Under the pieces are notes generated by a model that was given only the letters and a program-made list of their open reading frames with translations, searched no databases and was not told where the DNA came from. DNA of 64,000 nucleotides from a virus, in IMG/VR virus record IMGVR_UViG_3300023082_000010, positions 28,421-92,420 of that record; one strand, 5' to 3'. Positions 16,832 through 24,622 of the stretch are shown one piece after another. Position numbers and translations under genes: made by a program. Within the stretch, counting starts at the first letter, position 1, and every line of letters starts with the position of its first letter.

Positions 16832-16852
16832 AAGGGCAGAAATTCTGCCCTT
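16832..16852 (-). terminator. weak terminator or attenuator after the first tube gene
   Basis: AAGGGCAGA and TCTGCCCTT (16832-16840, 16844-16852) form a 9-bp stem with a 3-nt loop; downstream leftward is TTAACAAGG, not a strong U-tract. It may lower expression of the downstream paralogs relative to the main tube. Confidence 0.5.
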
Positions 16853-16864
16853 ATTGTACATTTC

Positions 16865-17395
16865 TTAAGTCAACTGCCAACGAGTATCAACCTCAGCACC
16901 CAATGCATTCATAGCTTGAACTTCGGAAGCAGAGAATAGAGTGTTAGAGCCAATATTAGCACTCAAGCTAACAGCTTGGATTACCCAGTCACGAGTCTCA
17001 GTAGTTGTACTGAAAGTGGTATCTGGGTTAGTAGCAATAAATGCTTGGTTAGAAGACCAAACACCAGTGCCTGACAAGTCGCGGATGGTGATTGCAAAAA
17101 CGAATTTGTTGCCAGTATCATCTTCTTCATCAGCACGTTGTAGAGCTTGCAACACAGCATTCGATGCACTATGTTGAAACAAAGTTAGTGTAATGGTAGA
17201 AGCTTTATTACGACGCTTGGTACGACCTGTACTCAAATCTGCCGCAACATACAGCTCTGAAGCTGGCGTAATACGGGAGATGGATAAAAATGTACCATCG
17301 GCCATTCCTGTAAGGGTATGTACGAAATCACCCTTACTAATAACAATGACCATACTTTCTGGGCTGTAACTGCCCAGCAGAGAATCCGAAGCCAT
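16865..17395 (-). CDS. major tail tube protein (DUF3277-like)
   Basis: 176 aa, immediately downstream of the sheath gene, where the main tube gene normally lies. It contains YSPESMVIVISKGDFVHTLTGMADGTFLSISR and an acidic middle loop (RADEEDDTGN). A hairpin follows it. It builds the inner tube through which DNA passes. Confidence 0.8.
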   Translation of the reverse strand: MASDSLLGSYSPESMVIVISKGDFVHTLTGMADGTFLSISRITPASELYVAADLSTGRTKRRNKASTITLTLFQHSASNAVLQALQRADEEDDTGNKFVFAITIRDLSGTGVWSSNQAFIATNPDTTFSTTTETRDWVIQAVSLSANIGSNTLFSASEVQAMNALGAEVDTRWQLT

Positions 17396-17412
17396 ATTAA
17401 TAACCTCCTAGG

Positions 17413-18696
17413 TTATACAGAAAGGAAGCCATTTACGATGACTTTGCGAATGGACCCGGCCAGACGTGCCCGGAATACGAAAACACCAGCTGTACGAGCA
17501 GCACGAAGTGTTACTGGGATGTCCAATACATCAGGTGTAGTTACAGTCCAACCACGAGCAATCAAGCCATTAGCTTCTGCTTGAGAGAGTACGGAACGAA
17601 TTTCATTTTCAATGATAACCAAACCTTGGTTTGTCATTGGGATTTTCAAAGTGTTGATCAGGCGGAAGTAGATTTGCTCTTGCAGACGAGCATAAAGCCA
17701 GTCCACTCCAATCGTTTCGTCAATCGGTGTACCATCAAACATGTTACCATCTTGCATCACGTTGACACCACCAACAGCGGTGTACATGTTCATGTTCTTG
17801 GCACGAAGATTTGCACGAGCAGTGTCGCTAATGTTGCTGACAGTTACGCCAGATACACGTTTGAAATCCCAGTCGTTGCTGCCCGGAGTATAGGCAAGTT
17901 GAGCCCCCATCCAAGCTGCTTCAGGGTACTCAGTGTCGGCAGTAGGCAGATAGACGCCATAGGTGCGAGACGCGCTAGCAGCACTCAAAACAGCGGCAAT
18001 ATCGGTTGTTCCTGTGGTGATTACAGCAGGGTCTTGACTAGATGTACCGAAGATTTTACGGCGACTTGCAACAGCATTACTAAGAGCTACCACCTCAGCT
18101 TGAACATGGGTATCAGCAACTACTGCATACCAAGTGTTGTTAACTTGAGCAACGGCGTCCAAAGCATCAGCCATAGCTTCAGTTGACGCAACGTTGGTCT
18201 GAGTAAGGTTTGAGCTGCCAGTTACGCTCCAGTTGGAACCGGGAGTGGTTGGTGCCACAGTGAGGCTAGTTGTACCAGAAAGAGTAATGCCTGCTGGTGT
18301 ACCAATTGCAGCTTTCAAGCCAGTAACGATGCTAGTGGCAGTAGCACCAGTCCCAGAAGTGAAGGTGTACGGAACACCATTGACTGTGACAGTGTAGACA
18401 GTTGCATCTGCTACAGTTGGCACCAGTGTAGCACTATCAATCTGGCGACGACCAATTACGATACTTGGTGGGACAGCGCCAACAGCGCTTTGACCAAATT
18501 CTTTCTGAGCGATGATGTAAGCTTTGTCGGTAGCATTAAAGTCTTCTGCAACAGCATCCATGTCACCATAGACACGGGCACGTTCAGGGAAATTAGTGAA
18601 GGATGCCAGAATCAGGGGGATATTGAAACTAGCTGTGCTAACAGCGGTACTCTCCCGGCTAATCGTAATTTGTACTACGTTATCAATCTCACTCAT
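17413..18696 (-). CDS. contractile tail sheath protein (DUF3383-like)
   Basis: 427 aa. N-terminal VVQITISRESTAVSTASFNIPLI and later FPERARVYGDMDAVAEDF match DUF3383 sheath proteins. The C-terminal part (DWLYARLQEQIYFRLINTLKIPMTNQGL) is the conserved handshake domain. An inserted loop domain (~100-170) is Thr/Val-rich. The start ATG (18696-18694) overlaps the stop of a GIY-YIG endonuclease gene (ATGA). Confidence 0.92.
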   Translation of the reverse strand: MSEIDNVVQITISRESTAVSTASFNIPLILASFTNFPERARVYGDMDAVAEDFNATDKAYIIAQKEFGQSAVGAVPPSIVIGRRQIDSATLVPTVADATVYTVTVNGVPYTFTSGTGATATSIVTGLKAAIGTPAGITLSGTTSLTVAPTTPGSNWSVTGSSNLTQTNVASTEAMADALDAVAQVNNTWYAVVADTHVQAEVVALSNAVASRRKIFGTSSQDPAVITTGTTDIAAVLSAASASRTYGVYLPTADTEYPEAAWMGAQLAYTPGSNDWDFKRVSGVTVSNISDTARANLRAKNMNMYTAVGGVNVMQDGNMFDGTPIDETIGVDWLYARLQEQIYFRLINTLKIPMTNQGLVIIENEIRSVLSQAEANGLIARGWTVTTPDVLDIPVTLRAARTAGVFVFRARLAGSIRKVIVNGFLSV

Positions 18697-19478
18697 TGGT
18701 AAGGCCTCTTGCTGATTTCATAAGAATATTCATAGGTAAATCCTTCTTTGTTTTCATTTAAATTGTTAGAGATTTTACTTCTAGAAATACCTGTCTGTTT
18801 TGAGGCGCTTAGTATGGAGTCATAAACAATATTATCTATTTTAAACTTCCACTTACCAACTCTAGAATTCTTATTTTTAATGCTTATATCTTCTTCTACC
18901 AAACCTAGTGATATATGGAGATATAAAAGCTCGGGATCTTCATTTAAAGCTTCTGCTGCTTCTCGTAAAGTATTAAACCAAATACCTCTTACATACTGAG
19001 GAGCATCATATACAGACCCTTTTCTTGGATTAGATACTTCACCTAATATCCCTTGCCTTTTTCTGTTATGGAAGGTTACAGCAGCCATGCCAAGAGAAGC
19101 TAAGGCCACTCTTCTATTAGGAAACCAGAAACCTGATACAAATACTGGTTCATCATCAGACCTAGATGCAACTTTATGGCCTGTTCCACCAGCACCACCC
19201 GGCTTGATGTTGTAACCATTTTCCACTGTATTAAAAGCTGAAATGGCTTTTACTTCTAGATCATAAATATATTCTTTTGAGCCAACACATAACACATCAA
19301 AACTGAAATTCTCCGGGCCGTATTTATTTACAGCCTTTTTAATGATTGAATTTTTATTTTGATTAGGGTTGTAGAAGTGTTGTTTCTTTCGTGCGCTTAA
19401 GTTCTTAGTAACACCAATGTATAGCTTTCCATTTACCAAATTCGTAATCTTATAAAGATAGTGAACAATTTCTTTCAT
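18693..19478 (-). CDS. GIY-YIG homing endonuclease
   Basis: 261 aa. Motifs: YLYKITNLVNGKLYIGVTKN (GIY-YIG equivalents), a catalytic Arg in LSARKKQHF, the conserved Glu in LEVKAISAFNT, and NGYNIKPGGAGG. The C-terminal part has NUMOD-like DNA-binding repeats (GIWFNTLREAAEALN, SILSASKQTGISRSKISNNLN). It lies between the neck and sheath genes, same strand, with an ATGA overlap to the sheath gene. No intron signature was seen in the sheath gene, so it appears to be free-standing. Confidence 0.92.
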   Translation of the reverse strand: MKEIVHYLYKITNLVNGKLYIGVTKNLSARKKQHFYNPNQNKNSIIKKAVNKYGPENFSFDVLCVGSKEYIYDLEVKAISAFNTVENGYNIKPGGAGGTGHKVASRSDDEPVFVSGFWFPNRRVALASLGMAAVTFHNRKRQGILGEVSNPRKGSVYDAPQYVRGIWFNTLREAAEALNEDPELLYLHISLGLVEEDISIKNKNSRVGKWKFKIDNIVYDSILSASKQTGISRSKISNNLNENKEGFTYEYSYEISKRPYQ

Positions 19479-19493
19479 TTACTACCTCTATGT

Positions 19494-20036
19494 TTATATT
19501 ACGGGGATTGGGCCTTCCGGCACTCTGAAAATTGTATCTGCTGTTACATCTTCAACTACTACGGCTTCTATCAAATCAACTACATCTTGCGTCAGTGCAA
19601 TATAAGAGAAGGTGACATCCATGTTATGATATTCAACCCACTTAGTATCTCTTTTCTGTGGAGCACGTCTCACATTACTTTTTCGCATAATACCAAGTTT
19701 GTTTCTTTTTAAATCTTCAAATACAAGATAGTTATTATTAATTCTTTGATTGAGGCTGTGTGACATGTCGCCACTTTGACTACCAATAAAACTTAGTTGT
19801 ACCAATACCTCATAAGCTACTTGAGTTGCTTGTCTGTTTTGGATGTCAAGCTTACTGGATGTTACGTGATGACCTTGTTGTGTAATACTTAAGATGTTTA
19901 CAACAACATAGGATTCAGCAGGTTCAGATCCATTTGAGTTTGAGTGGATTACTGGTACTGTTGGATATTCTGATAAAGCTGTGATTACCACTTTGCGAAT
20001 GTTTGTTCTAAGCTGAGTGAATAAATTACTTGCCAT
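19494..20036 (-). CDS. tail/neck terminator protein (gp12-like)
   Basis: 180 aa, N-terminal LFTQLRTNIRKVVITAL, then YVVVNILSITQQGHH and a beta-rich core with late FSYIALTQDVVDLIEAVVVEDV. This matches phage neck terminator proteins, which cap the tail before joining to the head. It shares a base with the upstream gene. Confidence 0.75.
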   Translation of the reverse strand: MASNLFTQLRTNIRKVVITALSEYPTVPVIHSNSNGSEPAESYVVVNILSITQQGHHVTSSKLDIQNRQATQVAYEVLVQLSFIGSQSGDMSHSLNQRINNNYLVFEDLKRNKLGIMRKSNVRRAPQKRDTKWVEYHNMDVTFSYIALTQDVVDLIEAVVVEDVTADTIFRVPEGPIPVI

Positions 20037-20524
20037 TAAACACTCCCAACCCTTGAGCTAACATTTGCAATCAACTCACTGGTTTCAACCAAAGGATCAT
20101 CAAACCCTTTGAGTTCAATTGTAAGGGGTGCGTTTCGTGGAGTATCCCAATCCAGCATCACTTTACGAAGAGTTCGTTCAAAGTTTTGACCAGCCTTGTT
20201 CAGTACAGTCATAACCTCTTTCCCGGAAGCTACAGCTTTAATCATATCCTTGAAATCATCTTTATTAGCACCGGCTTTCAATGCACCCATAAGACCAGAA
20301 GTCATGAACGGTCTGGGTGGTGTAACAGAACCCGGAACTAGGGAGTTTTGACCGTTGATATGGCCTTCATTTGCCCATTGAGCTACCTGAGCGTAGGGAA
20401 GGTTATCATTGTCTGAACCATAGTTTTGACCAGCGAACCAACCAACATTTACAGGAGGGATGTTCTTTAGAAGGTCAGCTTTAAGTTTATCCCACACAGC
20501 TGTGTTTTTCTTTATAGTGGCCAT
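20036..20524 (-). CDS. neck/minor structural protein (HK97 gp10-like)
   Basis: 162 aa. VNVGWFAGQNY, LPYAQVAQWANEGH and PPRPFM are typical of the gp10-like neck family in myo- and siphoviruses. It lies between the head-tail joining and tail terminator genes, as expected. Confidence 0.75.
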   Translation of the reverse strand: MATIKKNTAVWDKLKADLLKNIPPVNVGWFAGQNYGSDNDNLPYAQVAQWANEGHINGQNSLVPGSVTPPRPFMTSGLMGALKAGANKDDFKDMIKAVASGKEVMTVLNKAGQNFERTLRKVMLDWDTPRNAPLTIELKGFDDPLVETSELIANVSSRVGSV

Positions 20525-20533
20525 GGGGAATCC

Positions 20534-20902
20534 TTAGTTTGGGGTGAGTTCTATGCGGACTAGCTTTGCCTCAAAATGGTCTTGCACACCCATTTTAAAA
20601 TTCTGAACCGCACGAACCTCGTACAAATCACCATCCCACGTTACACGGTCGGCGTCATTTCCATTAGCGCCTTCTTTCTTTTGTCTGACCAAACTTGCGG
20701 TAAACAACCACATCCAACTTTTAGTTCTGTCACTCTCAGGGAGCATCATTACTTGATAGTCTGAGAAAGGGTGTACGTTGGCTTGAATAACTACCTGTTG
20801 TTCAGCACCTTCCACCCAATCTCCATCAACGAAAGCGCCTTGGGAGTGACGTAGAATTGTGACTGGTGTTTTTCTTACTAGGGAGAATTGTGCAATACTC
20901 AT
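20534..20902 (-). CDS. head-tail joining (stopper-like) protein
   Basis: 122 aa from MSIAQFSLVRKTPV; this ATG overlaps the preceding stop (ATGA), making it preferable to the GTG 6 nt earlier. A compact beta-rich protein ending VQDHFEAKLVRIELTPN, in the stopper position of the connector cluster. Confidence 0.65.
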   Translation of the reverse strand: MSIAQFSLVRKTPVTILRHSQGAFVDGDWVEGAEQQVVIQANVHPFSDYQVMMLPESDRTKSWMWLFTASLVRQKKEGANGNDADRVTWDGDLYEVRAVQNFKMGVQDHFEAKLVRIELTPN

Positions 20903-21369
20903 AACCACTGACCGTTGGTATAATCATTGTAAAAATCATATGAAGTATTATTCCAAAATAAGTGGTTATATGGACAACCAGAAATCCTTGGTAAGCAAAG
21001 TCTCACAACATCCGGGTTAAGATTATTACGGAGCATATCCTGCCTAGAAATACCACCAGCATAAGGCATAGCTACAAAAAGGGAAGACTCACCACCACTA
21101 ATCAAGTCACCCAAAGCGGCTGTATAAAGTGCTGCAAAATCATTCCAAACTTCATACTTACCCGCAGTTTCACGAGTAGGAGCTTTTGCAATTTGAAACC
21201 TTATTACTTTGGCAGCGGCGATTCCCGCTGACATCTCATCGTTAGGGTATTTATCTGCAAAATACTGATATGTGGCATCGTCAAGTATTTCAAAATCCTC
21301 AAAAACATCGCCTGTTATTAGTCTTAGGCGATCTATTACTGAGGTTGCGGGGTGTCCTGTATAAGCCAA
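20899..21369 (-). CDS. head-tail adaptor (DUF4054-like)
   Basis: 156 aa, TTG start with GGAG 6 nt upstream. The helical core (FEILDDATYQYFADKY...AAAKVIRFQIAKAP...VWNDFAALYTAALGDLISG) matches DUF4054 adaptor proteins that sit below the portal. Confidence 0.78.
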   Translation of the reverse strand: MAYTGHPATSVIDRLRLITGDVFEDFEILDDATYQYFADKYPNDEMSAGIAAAKVIRFQIAKAPTRETAGKYEVWNDFAALYTAALGDLISGGESSLFVAMPYAGGISRQDMLRNNLNPDVVRLCLPRISGCPYNHLFWNNTSYDFYNDYTNGQWL

Positions 21370-21408
21370 TGCTATCTCCTTATTCTACATAAGGCAGCAA
21401 TGCCTTCA

Positions 21409-21606
21409 TTATTCTTGAAGAGCTTTAACAAGCTTGTTATAAGCTTCAGCTACATCTTTAATTGTAAGCTTGGATTCAAGATCCAATTCTTCAATCTTAC
21501 TAAAATCTCTAGCTTCACCACCCAAAGTATTTACATGGGCAACAAGCTTATCCATCATTTGACGATTACCAGAGCGCAAATCATCTTGTGTAAATTCAAA
21601 ACTCAT
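21409..21606 (-). CDS. small helical protein between capsid and adaptor genes
   Basis: 65 aa from MSFEFTQDDLRSGN; AAGGA is 7 nt upstream of this ATG. Mostly acidic helices. Its place between major capsid and adaptor suggests a minor head protein. No family recognised. Confidence 0.6.
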   Translation of the reverse strand: MSFEFTQDDLRSGNRQMMDKLVAHVNTLGGEARDFSKIEELDLESKLTIKDVAEAYNKLVKALQE

Positions 21607-21629
21607 ATTCATATCCTTTATTAAATGTA

Positions 21630-21651
21630 AGAGGGGCTTTTACACCCCTCT
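21630..21651 (-). terminator. terminator after the major capsid gene
   Basis: AGAGGGG (21636-21630 complement) and CCCCTCT (21645-21651) form a 7-bp stem, followed leftward by TACATTTAA. Partial termination after an abundant transcript is likely. Confidence 0.7.
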
Positions 21652-21663
21652 TTAATCCAAGTC

Positions 21664-22767
21664 TTATGGAGTATAAGGTTGAACTGGAACAGTACCACCC
21701 GGCAGGTAGGCAACAACAATTTCCTGTGGACGACTTACGAAGTTCAAGAGGTTAGTCTCAGTTTCAACTTCAATGATTTCGTCTTTAGGGTCACGGAATT
21801 CCCAAGCGTAGGAAGCTTGAGCAACCGAGTTGACGGTGCTGAACTTGTTAGGAGTGGCATAGTAGGTGGTGAACAGATCATCTACGCCCAACGGCAGGAA
21901 GTAGGCTTGACCTTCTGGAATGAAGGTGGTGCCAGCTTGAGGACGTACTTCGTAGAAAGTAACACCTTGGTATTCAAAGCTGCGATACAGAACACCTTCT
22001 GCGCCACCAACCAAACCACCAACTTGACGATTCAACAGGAGGTTGGACGTACCACCAGCCAGTTGAGCTTTCAGGATATCAGTGATGTAAGCGTTGTTGA
22101 TCAGCGCTTGGAAGTAGGTAGGCGAGCACAGAGCGATGAAACGGTTTACAATTTCACCCGATTGCAGGTTATCTTGCAGACCAGCAACTACGTTGTTAAT
22201 AGTTGCATCTGGGGTGGTGGAGGTAGCCAGATCAGTAGAAATCTGAGTACGCTGTACTTGGAACTCTTGGTAGAAGTTCTGGGTAACAGTGCCACGAGGG
22301 GCGTAAACACTACCAGTGGTGATCAGGTTGAAACGTGAGACTTCACGAACCCATGCGTGTGCTTTACGGGCTTTAGCCAGCTTGCGAGCACGAACGGCAT
22401 CGATGGTTTCCAGATCATTACCTTGATACACTTGTGCCCAAGCAGCGATACCTTCCACGTCCTGTGGAGTGATAGCGTAAGATGCTGGGAAGTGAGGAAC
22501 GTCAATGCGCATGTAGCGCTTGCCATCTGGAGACAGAGTTTGGGATTTCTCACCCCAGTTGTAGTCTTGCAGAGCACCAGCCAAAACTTCGTTGTAAACT
22601 GGAACCAGAGCGTGTTTCTGGGTCAAGAATACATCTTCAAACAGACCAAGTTGGTCCATCAAGAAATAGCGGTTAGGGACAATGTTGATTGCAGGGGTGA
22701 TTTCAATACGGCGATTTGCGTTAGCCGGATCGAAAGCGAGTGCTTTACTCAGGAATTGCTCAGACAT
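21664..22767 (-). CDS. major capsid protein (lambda gpE-like family)
   Basis: 367 aa. The arrangement ITPAINIVPNRYFLMDQLGLF, then KRYMRIDVPHFPASYAITPQDVEG, a helical spine (DAVRARKLAKARKAHAWV) and the terminal PQEIVVAYLPGG is typical of Phage_cap_E proteins with HK97 fold. The decoration and scaffold genes lie upstream. Confidence 0.9.
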   Translation of the reverse strand: MSEQFLSKALAFDPANANRRIEITPAINIVPNRYFLMDQLGLFEDVFLTQKHALVPVYNEVLAGALQDYNWGEKSQTLSPDGKRYMRIDVPHFPASYAITPQDVEGIAAWAQVYQGNDLETIDAVRARKLAKARKAHAWVREVSRFNLITTGSVYAPRGTVTQNFYQEFQVQRTQISTDLATSTTPDATINNVVAGLQDNLQSGEIVNRFIALCSPTYFQALINNAYITDILKAQLAGGTSNLLLNRQVGGLVGGAEGVLYRSFEYQGVTFYEVRPQAGTTFIPEGQAYFLPLGVDDLFTTYYATPNKFSTVNSVAQASYAWEFRDPKDEIIEVETETNLLNFVSRPQEIVVAYLPGGTVPVQPYTP

Positions 22768-22793
22768 TTAATATATTTCCTTTAGATTAATTT

Positions 22794-23195
22794 TTAGACA
22801 GCGACCAACACGTCAATACCTTGGGCATTGAGTTGGGCGGTGACAGCAACCATCTGAGCAGTATTAATACCGTTTACAGATTTCAGCAGGTAGTCACTAA
22901 CTTGAGCCGGACCACGATACATAACCAATGCAGGAGCGTTGGCAGTCAGGGTGAAAGTGTCACGAACGTCGTAGTGATCACCCAACACCATTGCCAGAAT
23001 AGAACCGGCAGGAATAGCAGCACCAGCAACATACTTAGCAAAGGTAGCGCTCAAAGCAGTACCGACAACCAAAGTACCCAGCGGGTAGGTGCCAGCAGGC
23101 AAGGTGACTTCATCACGGCAGTAGCCATCAGCAGGCGAGAATTCACGTACAACGAGGTCGCCGAGGGTGCGAATATTAAAGTTTACCAGAGGCAT
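22794..23195 (-). CDS. head decoration protein (lambda gpD-like)
   Basis: 133 aa. VVREFSPADGYCRDEVTLPAG..YPLGTLV, then VAGAAIPAGSILAMVLGDHYDVRDTFTLTANAP matches the gpD decoration fold that cements expanded capsids. Directly upstream of the capsid gene; its ATG overlaps the stop of the scaffold gene. Confidence 0.85.
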   Translation of the reverse strand: MPLVNFNIRTLGDLVVREFSPADGYCRDEVTLPAGTYPLGTLVVGTALSATFAKYVAGAAIPAGSILAMVLGDHYDVRDTFTLTANAPALVMYRGPAQVSDYLLKSVNGINTAQMVAVTAQLNAQGIDVLVAV

Positions 23196-23632
23196 TATTT
23201 AGCTTCCTTTTGAAATTTTTCTTGATAGGATTTGGTAAGAGCAGCAACACCGTCAAGTTCAACAGTATCGGCAGCTTCACCCGAAACGCCTTGTTCTTTG
23301 AACAGGTCACTTTCTTCAACAGCTTTTTTGTCCTTAGCCATTGCTTTAGCAACTACTTCAAAGGCTTCAGCGGACAACGCCTCGGTGGATTTGTAGAGAA
23401 TTTCTACTTCGTCTTCGGCTACACCTGCTTCTTTCAGGACTGCTTTACGGCCCTTCTCAACAGATTCTTTTTCTTTAGCTTGCAAGCCTTTGACAACTTC
23501 AAGAGCTGCATCCAGTTCGACTTGTTTAGCTACGATTTCTTCTTGTTTTTCTTGAACAGCTTTAGCTACAGCTTCTTCAACAGCTTTGCTAATCTGTTCT
23601 TCGTGAACTGCTTTAGTTACGAACTCAGACAT
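23195..23632 (-). CDS. nested scaffold protein (internal in-frame start)
   Basis: 145 aa. ATG 23632-23630 (MSEFVTKAVHEEQISKAVEE) has AAGG 7 nt upstream and starts exactly at the beginning of the coiled-coil part. This is the arrangement of lambda Nu3 inside C. It would give a free scaffold besides the full-length protein. Confidence 0.6.
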   Translation of the reverse strand: MSEFVTKAVHEEQISKAVEEAVAKAVQEKQEEIVAKQVELDAALEVVKGLQAKEKESVEKGRKAVLKEAGVAEDEVEILYKSTEALSAEAFEVVAKAMAKDKKAVEESDLFKEQGVSGEAADTVELDGVAALTKSYQEKFQKEAK

Positions 23633-24169
23633 TTCATTACCTTTATTGATGGACTTTTCCACAGAGGGAGAGGTTGTACCTTGCAGTACGTTCACGCCCT
23701 CTTGCGAGGACAATGCTTGCTCAAACTTCTTTTGTGTCTCAAGAAGCAAAAGCAATTCTTCTGGTTTAAGGGAAGCAATAGCTTTGTTAATCTCAGCCTC
23801 GCTTTTATCCATAACCAAGGATTTCATAAGAGTTACAGCAGATACTTTTTCATTAATCCACTGCTCATACCAATCTACAGTTTCTTCTTGCTCTTCGGGC
23901 TCAGTATCCAGTCCCATAATCTTTGCAAGAACAATTGCGTCATCCCACCAAAGGCCAAAGAATGTGGTTAGGAAGTCAACAATGTTCATTTCAACTTGAA
24001 CCATTGTTGCTTTATCTACTTGCTCGTCGGTAATCTTGTCAGTAGCTTTTGTGAGCAAAGTAGTGACGCCATTTGCTGGACCACCCTGATGCTTTCCAAC
24101 AAGGGCTACGTGCGAGCCTTCACCTTCAAAGTTAAAGTTAGATAGCCGCTTACGTGCTTGATCTGTCAT
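23195..24169 (-). CDS. capsid scaffold/assembly protein with nested scaffold frame
   Basis: 324 aa. Residues 1-110 are a globular head-assembly region (SHVALVGKHQGGPANGVTTLLTKAT). From about residue 180 it is a long Ala/Glu/Lys coiled coil (VEEAVAKAVQEKQEEIVAKQ), typical of scaffolds. A second start with its own ribosome site lies in frame at 23632. It follows the XkdF-like gene, mirroring the lambda C/Nu3 plan. Confidence 0.78.
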   Translation of the reverse strand: MTDQARKRLSNFNFEGEGSHVALVGKHQGGPANGVTTLLTKATDKITDEQVDKATMVQVEMNIVDFLTTFFGLWWDDAIVLAKIMGLDTEPEEQEETVDWYEQWINEKVSAVTLMKSLVMDKSEAEINKAIASLKPEELLLLLETQKKFEQALSSQEGVNVLQGTTSPSVEKSINKGNEMSEFVTKAVHEEQISKAVEEAVAKAVQEKQEEIVAKQVELDAALEVVKGLQAKEKESVEKGRKAVLKEAGVAEDEVEILYKSTEALSAEAFEVVAKAMAKDKKAVEESDLFKEQGVSGEAADTVELDGVAALTKSYQEKFQKEAK

Positions 24170-24622
24170 TTACAATTCTTCCACAGTAGCGCGGCAACCA
24201 ATGCTGACTCCGCAAATATCACCAGATTTAACTTGCTTCCACAGTTTATCGGAATCACTGTTTCCTTCTGGAAAGTAAAACCACTGTAGCCAAGTACCTT
24301 TTTTAATCATTCGTCCATCATCAAGCATAAAGTCTGAGGGAGAGATAAATGATTGTTCAATCTTTGCAGTTTCAATTTGAACTTGATGAAACAAGTTTGC
24401 TTTATTACAATGAGTGTTAAAGTTAATGCAAGCTTTCTCTACTTCATCAGCAGAATAGATATCACCATGCAAGTCAACAGTGTCAGGCTCAAGAACCACA
24501 AACAAAGCTCTTCGCTGTTCAAGGTCAATAGTTTTGGTCACCTCTACAACAGGTTCTTGTTCCTTTGAACCACCAAAGAATTTCTCAAGCAGTTCGTAAA
24601 GCTTTTCTGATTTATTAGGCAT
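24170..24622 (-). CDS. XkdF-like head maturation protein
   Basis: 150 aa starting MPNKSEKLYELLEKFFGG (ATG 24622, overlapping the portal stop by 8 nt). The stretch EPDTVDLHGDIYSADEVEKACINF...IKKGTWLQWFYF and ICGVSIGCRA is typical of XkdF/prohead protease-like proteins encoded between portal and scaffold. Confidence 0.8.
   Translation of the reverse strand: MPNKSEKLYELLEKFFGGSKEQEPVVEVTKTIDLEQRRALFVVLEPDTVDLHGDIYSADEVEKACINFNTHCNKANLFHQVQIETAKIEQSFISPSDFMLDDGRMIKKGTWLQWFYFPEGNSDSDKLWKQVKSGDICGVSIGCRATVEEL

Noticed and set aside
23210-23971. Plus-strand frame of 253 codons, Phe-rich
   Set aside because: Antisense of the Lys/Glu-rich scaffold; composition is an artefact.
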